Source: Paramecium sonneborni (lineage: Eukaryota; Ciliophora; Oligohymenophorea; Peniculida; Parameciidae). Taken from it: DNA of 64,000 nt. The position numbers were made by a program, and so were the translations under genes. Position 1 is the stretch's first letter. Each line of letters starts with the position of its first letter. Below are positions 15,187 to 27,475 of this stretch, in pieces. Under the pieces are notes generated by a model. That model was not told where the DNA came from. It ran no database searches and worked only from the letters and a program-made list of their open reading frames with translations. The stretch is taken from positions 253,895 to 317,894 of the forward strand of contig CAJJDN010000098.1 of NCBI GenBank assembly GCA_905182985.1, written 5' to 3'.

Positions 15187-17180
15187 TCATTCATTTACAG
15201 ATTTTAATATAACTGAAAATGCTACTCTCTCTTAATTCTCAATCTATTCCTAATTCTTGAATATCTCCTACATCTACATACCTAATTCCAATGCTAATTA
15301 AGCATTCAATGAAAATTAACAAAAAGGCATCGATTCATCCTCTAATTCTTTTTTTATCTCTAAATATGCCTTTATTTAAATATATACAATTTTACATGAT
15401 ATAAATCCTAAAATAAATTTTTATCAGTTTTGTCACTAAAATTAGAATTTACTAAATCACTTAAATTCTCTTCAATATCCATTCGATTCGGTAACTAATA
15501 GTTTTCATCTAGTGAAATCTCAGGTTTTGGTGTAAAATTAAATAAAATTATTTGAGATCGTCTCAATAATACTTGTTTTAATTTCTGTATCTCCTATATC
15601 CTATACAAAATGTCATGAATATTTAAATCGTGGTTCACTTAATTTCTTATATAATACACTTCAATATTCGTACATAGCTTTATTCAAAAATTTAGAATCG
15701 TTATTGTCAAACAGAAATCCAAAAGTCATCTAATTTAAAATTAATTTCAATGATAAACTTATCTTATTCATCTACTGAAACTATTTTATTATTGCATTCT
15801 TCAAATAATTCTTCCTATATTTCTCTTCCCCCAAACTCTCATTTAAATTTAAGTTCTATGAATCATCCGCTGCAGATAATGATGATAACTTTGCATTCTA
15901 AACCTAGGTTGGCTTAACCATACTTTATTATGTTATATTATTCCCTTTACTTATTTTAAAATTATATAGTTTATTTGATAAATCTATTTGCACTATCAAT
16001 TTATTTAAAAATTTTTACTCTGAATTTTATTGTAATAAATAATAAATATCCCTAATCCAGTTATCATTATCTGTAAAAATCCTCCTAAATAAGAAAGTAA
16101 CTCTCCTATCTATGTAAATCTTCTATTAACTATCTCTGTAAATTAACTCCTTCTTAAATAAATTATTGCATATTTATCATCCGTTTCTCTTCCAATCTCT
16201 GTCAAATCTCTATAATCTGCATTCTCTCTCACTATTACTTCCTATTCATGGATATTTCTGGTATTATATTATATTCAAATACTCCAGTGGTAATAATGAT
16301 TAGTCATTATAAAATTTATATTTCCTATAAAATAAATTTGCTTATCTGGACATCTTCTTTGGAACAAATGTAAAATACATTTCTCCATCCAAATATGAGC
16401 TCACATAAGTCTTTGGTTATCCTGGATTTACAACCGAATTAACTTAATAAATTTAAAATTTAAATTATCCTTCCTTTTATAAATGTTTCTGTTTCACTTA
16501 ATCTGAAGCACAAATCGGATTCCACCCTGTTTCACTCTCATTTCTTTACACACAATCATTTACAACTATTTTTATAAAATTAAATTCTTAGCTTGTATAT
16601 GTACCACTAAGTTTGAATTGAAAATCCTTTCTTAATTTATTCAATAAACTTACTTAAGACATAACCAATTTGATAAATCTAGTTGATTGAATTGTTCTTA
16701 AAAATTTACGTCCGATTCATTTAATAAAAGGTCGAAATGTGATAGAGTGCAAGGTTCCAATTGAATATAATTTATATTCTTTGTTAACTTTCCATCAATA
16801 TCGCGAATATATTATCTGAATCAATATAATAATACCTTTGCTCGATAGAGATGTTAAAGTATGGATTTATTACATAAGCTACTTATTCTATCGAAAATGC
16901 TGCCATATAATTTTAAGATGATAAAATCATCTCATCTGGATTTTCTGAAAATTTTCTCTCCACAGAGAAGATAATCTCTGTTTAATTTAAGAAATCCATC
17001 ACATTTGAAAAAAAAAATGCAATCAAAATCGCAATTATTAATATTGATGAAATTCCGCCGAAAATTGTTTTGTAGTTTGATTCTTTATTGATATTTAATG
17101 CGATTGTCTGTCCAAATATATCTAGTTATTGTATAGCTTATAAATATGTGAAATCATTTACTTGAATAAAATTTCTTCAT
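15187..17180 (-). CDS. Two-span membrane protein, ciliate family, copy A (about 606 aa)
   Basis: The N-terminus has a conserved block (ESNYKTIFGGISS) leading into a transmembrane helix. A large, presumably extracytoplasmic domain follows, with Cys residues (EPCTLSHFDLL, NWLCL) and LDGEMYFTFVPKKM. A second helix (LSYLGGFLQIMITGLGIFII) precedes a 200-residue cytoplasmic tail containing QIILFNFTPKPEISLDE. Seven introns of 20-28 nt give 607 codons. It is clearly paralogous to the gene at 25453-27475, which confirmed most splice sites. I know the arrangement only as an uncharacterised ciliate membrane-protein family. A channel or receptor role would be a guess. Confidence 0.85.
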
Positions 17181-17311
17181 TTTAAAAAAATCAAATTGAA
17201 CACTATTATAATTACTTAATGATTTTATATAAAAATGATCACCTAGTTCTATTTATTATATTTACTTTTACTTATATAATGATATTTAATTACTTTAAAT
17301 TAAAATAAATA

Positions 17312-19924
17312 ATGCAAAATTATTCAGATTAAATCCTCTTGTCCCTTTTGAAACTTGGAAATAAAATGGATTCAATTATGATAATTAAACGTTATGGTTA
17401 TGGAATCATCAATTAACAGAACTTTCTATTTATGATACGAGAGATCAATAATTAAATCCCTCTAAAAGAAATTGAAAATTTTTATTAATCCATCCTAAAA
17501 TAATATGAAGCATAAGCAATGTCAGCTTATATCTTAAATGAATTACTACGCTAAGCAAGTTAGATATAAGCAAAATATTAGTAGAATTTTCAACCAAGAA
17601 GTCCAAATGAGATTTTTTATTTAATTTCAAAATCTCTTTAAGTTAAGAATTAAGATATAGACAGGATTTTTATTATTTTTGACTAAGATAAGGATAATTT
17701 ATTAAATGAAATAGAGTTTAAAGTCTTTTTGGAATATTATGTACCAACTCTTACTCAGGATGAATATGCCAAATTGAGAAATTAATATTCTTCTTAAATG
17801 GTTTCGCTTTACAATTTAATGTCATGGATGTAAGAAAGTAGTTCAATCAGAAACAGTATAAAAGTTTTTCATAAACCCTAAAAAGATATTCAATAATAAT
17901 AAATAGAAAAAAAAAGAGAAATAATTCCAAATTTTTAAGAACGATATAAGGAGACAACTCCAGTAAATAAACCAAGAATACCTTAGAAACCTGAATAGAT
18001 ATATCCTAGAATAGAAACACCATAAAAATAATAGGAAAATCCGCAGAAATAATAAATCTAAAATGAATATTAGAAAAAATATTCTCAATAGTAATAATAA
18101 TAATAAATTGTTCCTTCATTAGAAATTCCTTAAAGATAAATTAATCCTATTTTAGAATCAATTTTATATGAAGATCCAGCATAAGCAAATCTTTTGAAAT
18201 CTGATATACAATTTGAAAAATACATAGTTTTAGATCAGAACTTACCTGGAATTTCAGATTTTCTAAAAAAGTTTAATGAATTATTTAGATAGAAATAAAT
18301 ATTCACTGATACAGAATTTCCAGCTAATGTTTAAAGCTTAGGTTCAAAACTAACATAATTTTAATGGAAGCGATTAAAGGATATATGGCCAACATATGAA
18401 ATTTTTGTTAAAGATATAACCTAATCTAGATTTGGCTTAGGTAAATGGATTAGTCCAAAAGATATTTGTTAAGGATAGTTAGGTGATTGCTATTTTTTAT
18501 CTGTTTTAAGTTCAATGGCATGTAGATGGTAAAAAAATAAATTAATTTTAGGCCTGACTTTCTATTAGGTTTATTTTTAACATAATAAAAAAATTAATAT
18601 GGAATTTATGCAGTTAGATTATGTATAGATGGTATTTGGAAGGCTATATTTCTTGATGATTATGTTCCAACTTAAGGAAATTAACCTGCTTTTTCATCTA
18701 GTCCTTTAAAAGAAATCTGGGTTTTATTAATGGAAAAAGCTTGGGCTAAATCTTTTGGATCTTATTCAAATATTATATCAGGACACTCAAAAGAAGTAAT
18801 TCATAGTTTAACAGGTGGACCCACTTGGAGTTTGAAAACAAATTAGCCAGATTTTAAAGAATAGTTTATAGGAAATGTTTAAAGAAAATGTTTAATGACA
18901 ACAGGAACATTTTCTCAGACAAATAATTCAGAAGTTATGGGTTTAATAGCTGATCATGCTTATTCTATATTAAAAATTAGAGTTGTTCAACATCCTTTAA
19001 AAGGAGAAGTTACTTTAATAAAACTCAGAAATCCTTGGGGTAAAAAAGAATGGTAAGGAGAATGGTGTGATGATAGTTCATCATGGACTAAAGAATTAAA
19101 AAAGTAATTAAGAGTTTCTGAAAAAGCTGAGGATGGAATCTTTTATATGTCTTTCTAAGATTTTGTTCGTTATTTTAATACAATATATGTAGGATATTTT
19201 TAACAAAATTACATATATAAATCTTAAACCATTGTGAGTAAAAAAAATAAATCTATTTATTTCGTTTTTAACATAGATGTACCAGGTTAATATTATTTTA
19301 CTGCTCAATAAAAATCATAAAGACATTTTAAAGATAAATATACAAACTATGAATATTCTCCTATTAGAATGATGCTTGCTTAGGTAACTAAAAAAGGCTA
19401 TGAATTAGAATACGCAAAATAAGATAAGGATTAATTAGTCTATGTTGGAGAATTATTTGATAAAGGTCAATATATGCTATAAGTCAAAATTAATTGGTTA
19501 TTTTTGGAAGAAGAAAAATTTGTAATTAGTTCCTATGGACCAAAAGAAATAAAATTAAAATAGATTTAAAAAGATCAAAATTTCTTTACAGGAACTCTTT
19601 TAAATTTAGCAAAATAAAACCCTAAAAAAGAAAAAAGTGGATGTCCTAATCTTGAAATTACTTCTGAACTTTCATTAGAATATGGGTATTCATATTATTT
19701 ATTTTAGAGCTGGTTATGAATATTATCTAAATACTGGTAATGATATAATAGAAGTATCAAGCTCAATTCCAAAGATGATTGGCATTAAATTAAAAAAACC
19801 TGAAAGAGGAAATTAATATAAATTTTCATTAAACCCTAATTCTGAAAAGCTAATTACATTTACTATTTAAGCAGAAGGATTTCAGTTTTAATAATCACGA
19901 TAATATAGAATAACAAGAAAATGA
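17312..19924 (+). CDS. Calpain-type cysteine protease with EF-hand, 855 aa
   Basis: Calcium-regulated cytosolic thiol protease. Introns of 23 and 22 nt give 856 codons. An EF-hand loop (DQDKDNLLNEIE) sits near residue 115 and is followed by a Gln/Lys/Pro-rich linker with a run of about eight Gln, encoded mostly by TAA (18091-18108). The CysPc domain has all three catalytic residues: Cys in GQLGDCYFLS (codon 18488-18490), His in ADHAYSIL (18955-18957) and Asn in LRNPWG (19030-19032). C-terminal beta-sandwich domains follow. Unlike classical vertebrate calpains, the EF-hand is N-terminal. The protease is expected to be active. It converges with the next gene, with 104 bp between stops. Confidence 0.93.
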
Positions 19925-20028
19925 AGTTTTAATTCATTTTAGAAAATTTATATTTTTACTTTTTAAAGATATCTAAATTATATTATAATTTATTTTATGA
20001 ATTCTATATGATTACTATTATCAAATAT

Positions 20029-21935
20029 TCATTCTTTGTATTCTCTTGTTATTAATCCTCTCTTCTCCAATTCTTCAAATAAAAATAGCCTAACCACTAT
20101 ATCTTCAGGTAATTCAAATAATTTTGGAGGTTGCCAAAATAGAGCCACTCCCTTTTTACCTTTTCTTTCTCTTTCTTCTTTTATTGCATTTCTAAATGTG
20201 ATAAAATTTTTATTCCATTTTTCAAAAACATGATTTAGTAATTTCTTGGTCATTTGATGCAAAAAAGAACTAGAATAATAATAATATATTAATTTTACGC
20301 ATCATACAAAAGAAAATGTATTGGATCTCTTTTATTTTTAACTGAATCACTCTATTTACTATATCTTAGAGCTATTTAGTAAAGCTACTTATACTAAACA
20401 CTCAAGAAAAGTTTAAGATTGCTCATAAATTCAATTCTACTAATCTTGTGCTTCACTAATCGATTCACGCATTTCTTTACTTCATATTTTTTTTCGCATT
20501 ACTTAAATTGACAACATGAGTGCCTTTGCTCTCAGTAATAAAACAAGTTATATTGCTTTACAAAACTTGTGTAATTATCTTTTATGCTCTTCTTTTTGCT
20601 ACAATTCTTGAATTATTTGCTATCAATTGTAAACAACTAATAAAAATTTAATAATTTTTACCATTTTCCTTATAATATTGTTCTTAATTTACAATTAGGA
20701 CCAAATTTCTCTACTCTTTTTTTAATTTTATTAAGTAGTTACACTAAATATATTTATTTTTTCATATTTTTAGCAGCGATTTTTCTTTGATTTTCAATAA
20801 ATTCATTTATTCCAGGAGCTAAAATATTGATTAAACAAACAATTTTAAGCCAAGACTTTTAAACATACTCTCTATGTTTTATTTCTCTTTGCATTTCTAA
20901 CTATTTTCTATGAATTTATTTGGCTATGTCATGAACTTATAATTAAGCAACTCTTTTTAGACTTTGCTCAACTTTCATTCTTCTTATTTTTTATTTAATT
21001 TCTAAATGTTTTGGAGTAGGAGGCTATTCTGGAATTCTACGTGAAATTTAAGAACATTTATTTAATTCTACATAATTTTATTAATTTGCATAACGAAGCC
21101 TTCTTCTAATCATAATTTCTTCTATTTGTTATTCTAAATCAGGAGGAAATTCATGTGTAGATTTTTCTTTTCTTTCTCTTTAAACAACTTTTCTAGTTGT
21201 TGGTCTCCCAAATTCAATATTGATACCAATAGATAGTTCATTTAATGCAAAAATAGCAACATATAAGATTTCCTCTTAAAACATTTCAGAATTAGAGGCA
21301 TATTTTAATTATCTCCCACTAACTTCTACAGCAGCATTAAATCGATTAGGTTAGATGAATTTTGGTGATGCAAATATTCTTATTCTAGTATTTGGATCAC
21401 CTTATTAAATTCTTATTTGTAGAGTTAAAGGAGAATACCTATCTTTTATTCGTAAAGAAGTATAAAAGAATTAATTTCTTCTTAAGAAAACATGAGACTC
21501 TTATTCTTCATCTAATTGCTATACTTTGAAACCTAATTTTTATTCACTAAACTTCCTTTATAAAATTTCTTATTTGATGTCATATTTAACACTTAATTGA
21601 TGTTATGAATTTCTTTAAGTAAAAGAGTCTAGTAAGTTAAACTTAGTTTGTAGTTTGTTCTTTTCTTCATTTAGAATATTAGATTCTGGTTCGATATTAG
21701 CATGTTTGATATGTTTGACTATCTATCTATTATTTTTAATATGGGTTCGATCAGTTTATGCTCCAATTGGATCTACCATACTTGAAGTAGGCTCAGTACA
21801 ATACTCTAATTAGGAAAAGCGATGTGTGCTGGCTTCTGTTTAAGGTAAAAGAAAGGGTTTAAGTGATTGTCGAGTGTGCTAATTGAGTCCTTTGGATTAG
21901 TAGTATGTGTTTTCATACTAATTGTCCTGTTACAT
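20029..21935 (-). CDS. Hypothetical basic helical protein, about 600 aa
   Basis: A long open minus-strand frame from ATG 21933-21935 covers the first 430 or so codons without interruption. Introns near 20.64, 20.55 and 20.28 kb then lead to a C-terminal exon ending REYKE and TGA 20029-20031. The N-terminus is Gln/Asn-rich. The centre has a compact segment (RIRIFASPKFIQPNRFNAAV, FGRPTTRKVV), and the rest is highly charged and helical (KIRRMKVEQSLKRVAQL), suggesting a structural or cytoskeletal protein. I recognise no domain. One intron, of about 38 nt near 20.55 kb, is longer than its neighbours and its ends are uncertain. Confidence 0.72.
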
Positions 21936-22209
21936 TTATTAATTAATATTAATTCGAAAAGGAAAAATCAATAAACTATTTATTGAATAAATTAATTAAA
22001 TGTTATTGACTTAGTGGATTTTAAATTAGATTTTTAATCAAAACAAACTTTGAAAATTACCAAGATTTATAAATTGTATTTGAAGTGAAAATTTCAGAAT
22101 CATATGAATCATAAAACTGATATCTCAATATTACTTTATAACATTTAAAAATAATTCTTAATCAATTTACAATCAATAGAGTTAATGTATAACAATATAT
22201 TAATCAAAA

Positions 22210-25200
22210 ATGAATTAATCAAATCTCTTGTACCAACAAAACAATTTTTCTCCAATACAAGAGTTATAAGCCATAAATGAATTGGAGTACGAATAAGAAT
22301 ACTTGAATACTGGTTTAAGAGGGACATTCAACAGTCCAAACTTTGTGATAAAGTCGCAATTAGACACTCGCAGGACAAATGAGGTTGATTACTATTCTAA
22401 ATAGGCCTTACTTCCAGAATGGACAAAAAGAGCTTAGCGTACTGGTGTTAGTTTGATGGCATTCTTCTTTGTGAAACGGTTTGTATAAAAAATACGTAGT
22501 CATCGATAAAAATTACAAAATATAAACGAAAACCATCTTTAGTTGATTGATGATCAGGGATCTGATAAGTAAATAAACAAACAACCTTAGTTAGGTCATG
22601 CTAACTTAAATGAAATTTGCAAGTCCAGTATTTTAAATTCGTAATGTCTCTCGACTTTTTCGGTAGCACACATTAGTGAAACCTGACAATCCTGTCTATG
22701 TATCGATAAAAGAGAAGTACTAAATGTTAAGGAAATACGGTTATGAAAAACTATCAAAGATTCCTCAGTTCCATCCTGAAAGTCCTAAGAAGCTAATGTG
22801 GGACTACTTTATAACTTTAATTAGATTGATATTATTGGTATTAATACCTCTTGAGATTGCTTATGCTCCTGGTGTTTTATTTGAATAAATTCTACCACTC
22901 ACTACTTTACTCTCATCTTTATTACTTTTTGATGTAATAATAAGATTAAATACAATATGTTATGTAAAAGGACATGCTGTCTTAGATCGCTTCGAAATAG
23001 TTAGGCAATAAATATTAAGCGTAATATTTGTAGATGTATTAACTCTAATTCCCCTTTTTTATTATTGTATTTAGAAGTAAGAATAAATATCAAATTACTA
23101 TCTAATAATCTTGCTTACTTCCTTAATGCAATTCAAGCATATTAGTGAAGTAATTTAAAAAAGCGAGGAATCACAATATTTCAGTAAATCCTAGAAAGGG
23201 ATCATCAGCCTATTGAAGCTTATTTTAACTCTCATGTATATATTACATATGTTTTCATGCATTTGGTATTTCAATTCTAAGTTGAGTCTCGAAGACTCTT
23301 GGATTCAATTCAAATATTTAGATTAACAAACATGGCAAGTTCAATATTTAGAAGCCTTCTATTTTGCAATTGTTACTATGCTTACTATTGGATACGGAGA
23401 TAATGTACCTAAAAGTTACAATGAAAAGATAGTAGCAATCTTTTTCATAATGGGAGCATGTTTGTGGTTTAGTTACAGTGTCAATACTATTGGTATCATT
23501 ATTAAAGAAATCAATCAAAATATGGTTGAAAGGATTAAGAAAATTAGAGTCATTAATAGATATATGCATAAAAGAAATATTCCTTATGGATTATAATACA
23601 GGTAATTACATCTTAATAGATTTTAGAATTAGAGAGTATCTAAACTTTAGATGGAAAGAAGAAGCTGAAATAGATCTTTAATAAGAAGAATAACTCTTGG
23701 CTGAATTATCAGAAGAATTGAAGTAGGAGTTAAGGCAATAATCAAATAGTGTATTTTTTAGTCATTGCTCCTTTTTATCCAGTAATTTTAGCCTAGAATT
23801 TTAGAATGCCTTATCTTGTCACATTACTCGTACAATTATACAACCATAAAACACCTTTTCCATCTTTACTCTAGGCAATTTTAAGTAACCACATCTCTGC
23901 TTTGTTGAATAAGGCCAATTATAATATCTTAACAGACATCGTCACTCACTTAAAGGAATTCAATGCTAAGGATAATTCCTCTAAGTTTAAGATTTTGTCT
24001 CTGAAAATGAAAACACTCAAATTTTCTAAGCTATTGGTTATGTTAGTCTTTTAACTCTTAGTAAAGTATTTCAGATGTTTATTATTAGATCGATTTTCTT
24101 TCAGTGTTAAACAACTTTCCAAAAGATTATTAGTATTATTGTTAACTTAAAGACAATATCAAATTGAGTATTTAAAAGAAATAATTACCTTACGGAGTCT
24201 ATTGTGCAGCTTGTAAACTATCTGATCATGATCTCATTGGATGTCCTTAACTCAAACTCACAATAGATCGAGAAGTTGTAATCAAAAGGCATTTGTACTC
24301 TAAGCCTCAAGATAGAAATGAATACAAAAGATCATAAAAAAGAAGTAAAGATCTCTTTCAAACATTAACTGATTTAGAAATCATAGAATAATTTGCACTC
24401 TATTTTTAGAACGAAAAATAAAAATTAATCAAATCATAATTGCAACAATAGTTAGTATTTGAATAAGAAGCTGATGAAAATCCTATAAAATCTGATGAAA
24501 ATATTTCTGGTCGTCCTAACTATGATCAATAATAAATTCTTTTAAGAAAATAAGATTCAATTCTACTTTCATAAAATTTTTCTTCTTCTAACAATTTACC
24601 ACCCTAACCTATTAGTCCAATTAACAGTATGGTTCATTCTCAAAATAATCGGCGAAAATAAGGAATAATGGATTCTTAAAGCTCCTATGATTATAATCTT
24701 TCAGTCAAAAGAGGTTAAAATCAATATGATTTTGATCTTAAACCTCCTCCCTTTAATAAGTATACAACTGCAAAATTATCAATGTATAAAAAGAATTATT
24801 TGAGCAAATATTAATAATAATAACCTTAAGAGTCTTAATTAGATGTTGAATAAAATTAGTAAACAGATTTTAATGAAATGATGCAACAGTAAATTGAATA
24901 ACTCTATTTAAAAATGAGAAAATCAACTATTAATGAATAACTTGATAATTTTAAGTCTATTTTAGATATTGAAATGCTTTATCTCAAATTTAAATCAGAA
25001 TAGGGATTGGATTAATTTGAAATAGTTAAGAATTATGATTTATATATGGTAAGTCATAATATCAATAAGGTTTTACAAGAATTAAGAAACAGATCTATTA
25101 GCCAATTTAATTATATGAATAAACTTATTTACTATATGTATTACCCATTTGAGTATGTTATGAAATTTTAAAAACTTTAACAAAGAGAACGATCACTAAA

Positions 25201-25339
25201 AATAATTAAAAATCCTCCTCGTAAGCCAGGTCTATCAATATCCAAAATTGTTGAGCTTAAAAATGTATTTTAAAGAAAACGTTTTACTCCTAGAAGAAGT
25301 ATTAAAATTAATTAAGTAAATCCTGATGCTGAAGCATGA
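22210..25339 (+). CDS. Six-span K+ channel, CNG/EAG-like, with zinc-knuckle tail (about 1,000 aa)
   Basis: Membrane potassium channel. The cytoplasmic N-terminus (from ATG 22210) includes a 22-nt intron (22569-22590). Spans S1-S6 follow a conserved entry block (FHPESPKKLMWDYF), and the pore reads TMLTIGYGDN, the K+ selectivity filter (23384-23401). The S4 region (LTSLMQFKHISEVI) is nearly free of Arg/Lys. A C-linker and a divergent cyclic-nucleotide-binding-like fold come next, but the FGE and PR-A-T ligand motifs are absent. A C-X2-C-X4-H-X4-C zinc knuckle lies at 24203-24244, followed by a long Gln/Asn-rich tail. The introns of 25 and 20 nt are supported by the reading frame. In Paramecium such channels shape ciliary membrane excitability; this one's role is inferred. 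Confidence 0.9.
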
Positions 25340-25452
25340 CCTTAATTCAATAAATCAATAATTTTATCAAATTTTAATACTAAAAAAAGAATAATTTAGT
25401 TTATTTTCACAATATTTTTTTAATAAGAAATTTGAATATTAAATTAAATCTT

Positions 25453-27475
25453 TCATTTTTGTAAAGATTAGATTAAATCTTGCTATTCTTAATTATTAAT
25501 TATTAATTAATATTCCATCTTTTTTTTTTGAGTATGCTAAGCTTTTACATAATCAGAAAAAACAGATTAAATATCACTACCTAAGTCTTGGCTAAGCTTC
25601 TGATTTAATTCGACCTGACAAGTATTTTATGTTTAATCACATTTCATATCTAGCCATGCCTTAGAAAATAAAATAAAAATTATACACTAAAAAGATCTTT
25701 TATTATTAATTCTTTATTTAATATTTACTTATCATCTTCAAGTTATTACTCTATTAAAAGTCTACTAGGAAGTTATTCTTCATCTTCTAAAGTGAGATTA
25801 GGTTTTTAAGTAAAATTAAAGAGTATAATTTACTATTTTTTTAGCAATAATGATTTTAATTTATTAATTTCTTACAATTAATATAAGATTTCTTAAATAT
25901 CTAAACTTTAATCAACCCGTTCCCTAAAATATTAATTAATTAATTACATTGCTTTTTAAAAAATTTAAGTTTCATTATCATTTAATAAATACCCAAATGA
26001 TAAATGATTTATTAAAGATTTTGATGTTAATTTTATTTTTTTAGATTTTTCAAATAAATTTAAGATTGATTCAGTCATACTTATTTCATCTTTTTGGTTC
26101 ATTAATGTATTATCTTTTTTTGCTTGCTGAACTGATTTAATTTCAATTTTAGATTCATTCAAAATTGAAGTGTTAACAGTTTATTTAACAGATTATTTGA
26201 ATGTAGCATTTTTATTTAGACTTTTAGAGAAGTTATACAATTTATTTGATAATTCAATTTATACTAAATAATAATAAAACAAAGATTTACATGATAATTT
26301 ATTATAATACATAATAAATATTCCGAATCCTGTAATCATTATTTATAAAAATCCTCCTAAAAATGACAATAATTCATCAAATTTCATAAATCTTCTTTAA
26401 ATAAATTCTGAAAATTAGCTTCTTCTAAGATAAACAATAGCATAATTTTAATCAGTATTTCTTCCAAGTTCTGTTAAATCTCTATAATCTACACTCTATC
26501 TAACAATTAATTCTTTCTCATCTATTGATCTAAAAATATGTATTGAACATACTTAAAAAATGGCATTAAGGAATTATCATTTTAGAAATAATATTTTCTA
26601 TAATATAAATTTGTTTGCCTAGATAACTTTTGTGGAACAAAAGTAAAATACATTTCACCATCAAGGTAAGATTAATAATATTGTTCAGAAGCTTTTGGGT
26701 TAACAACAGAGTTAACTTAATAAATTTATAATTTAAATTATCCTTCTTTATTTAAATGTAGATCTTTTTAAGATTTAGAAGCGCAAGTAGGTTACCAATT
26801 TAGATATCCACTTTAAGAGTCATCACAATCACTAACAATAACTCTAATAAAATCAAATTCTTCACTTGTATATGTTCCTTCCATATAAAATTAAAAATCC
26901 TTTCTAAAAATATTATAGAATTATTACTATGGACACAGCCATTTGTTTAATTCAAGTTAATTAAATTGCATTTGAAAATCTGAATAATTCTAATTTGAAA
27001 GGAATTCAAAATGTTCTAATGTACATGGTTCCAATTATAAATAGTTATTTTATTTTACTAAACTCCCTAATGCATTTCTATAGTAGTGTCTATATATAAA
27101 ATATTTTTAACCTTTGTTCTATTGTTATATTGAACATAGGATTATTTACAAAATCATCTTGTTCAATTGAAAATGCTACCATATAATTTTAGATGTTCAT
27201 TGTAATTTAATCAGGATTTGGATTGAATTCAGTTTTTGAAGAAAAACTTACAGCTGATTTTTCGAAAAAATCCACTATGTTAGTTTAAAATATGGCAATC
27301 AAAATAAAGATTAAGCAAATAGAGGATATACCACCAAAAACTGTTTTATAAGTATTCTGTTTGTTAATATTTAACGTTATTGACTATCCGAAAATATCCA
27401 AGCTTTTGATTACTTTAATTAAATAATTTCTTTACTTTAAAAAATCAAAGGTATTTTATGAAGGGAACTTTGCAT
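25453..27475 (-). CDS. Two-span membrane protein, ciliate family, copy B (about 600 aa)
   Basis: Paralog of the gene at 15187-17180, with the same order of features. These are an N-terminal NTYKTVFGGISS block and helix, a Cys-containing ectodomain (EPCTLEHFEF, NKWLCP), YLDGEMYFTFVPQKL, a second helix (LSFLGGFLQIMITGFGIFI) and a cytoplasmic tail with QIILFNFTQKPNLTLEDE. The tail is Lys/Asn/Ser-rich. A frame first seemed to stop at 25637, but placing the 26-nt intron in phase continues the homologous C-terminus (CQVELNQKLSQDLG) to TGA 25453-25455. Function unknown. It converges with the K+ channel gene, 113 bp away. Confidence 0.82.

Noticed and set aside
20036..20233. Plus-strand frame opposite the last exon of the hypothetical gene at 20029-21935
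   Set aside because: Low-complexity translation, while the minus strand carries a well-balanced exon ending in a proper TGA.
25637..25639. Apparent premature TGA in membrane protein copy B
   Set aside because: Placing the 26-nt intron in the correct phase bypasses it and continues the C-terminus shared with copy A, so the gene is not broken here.
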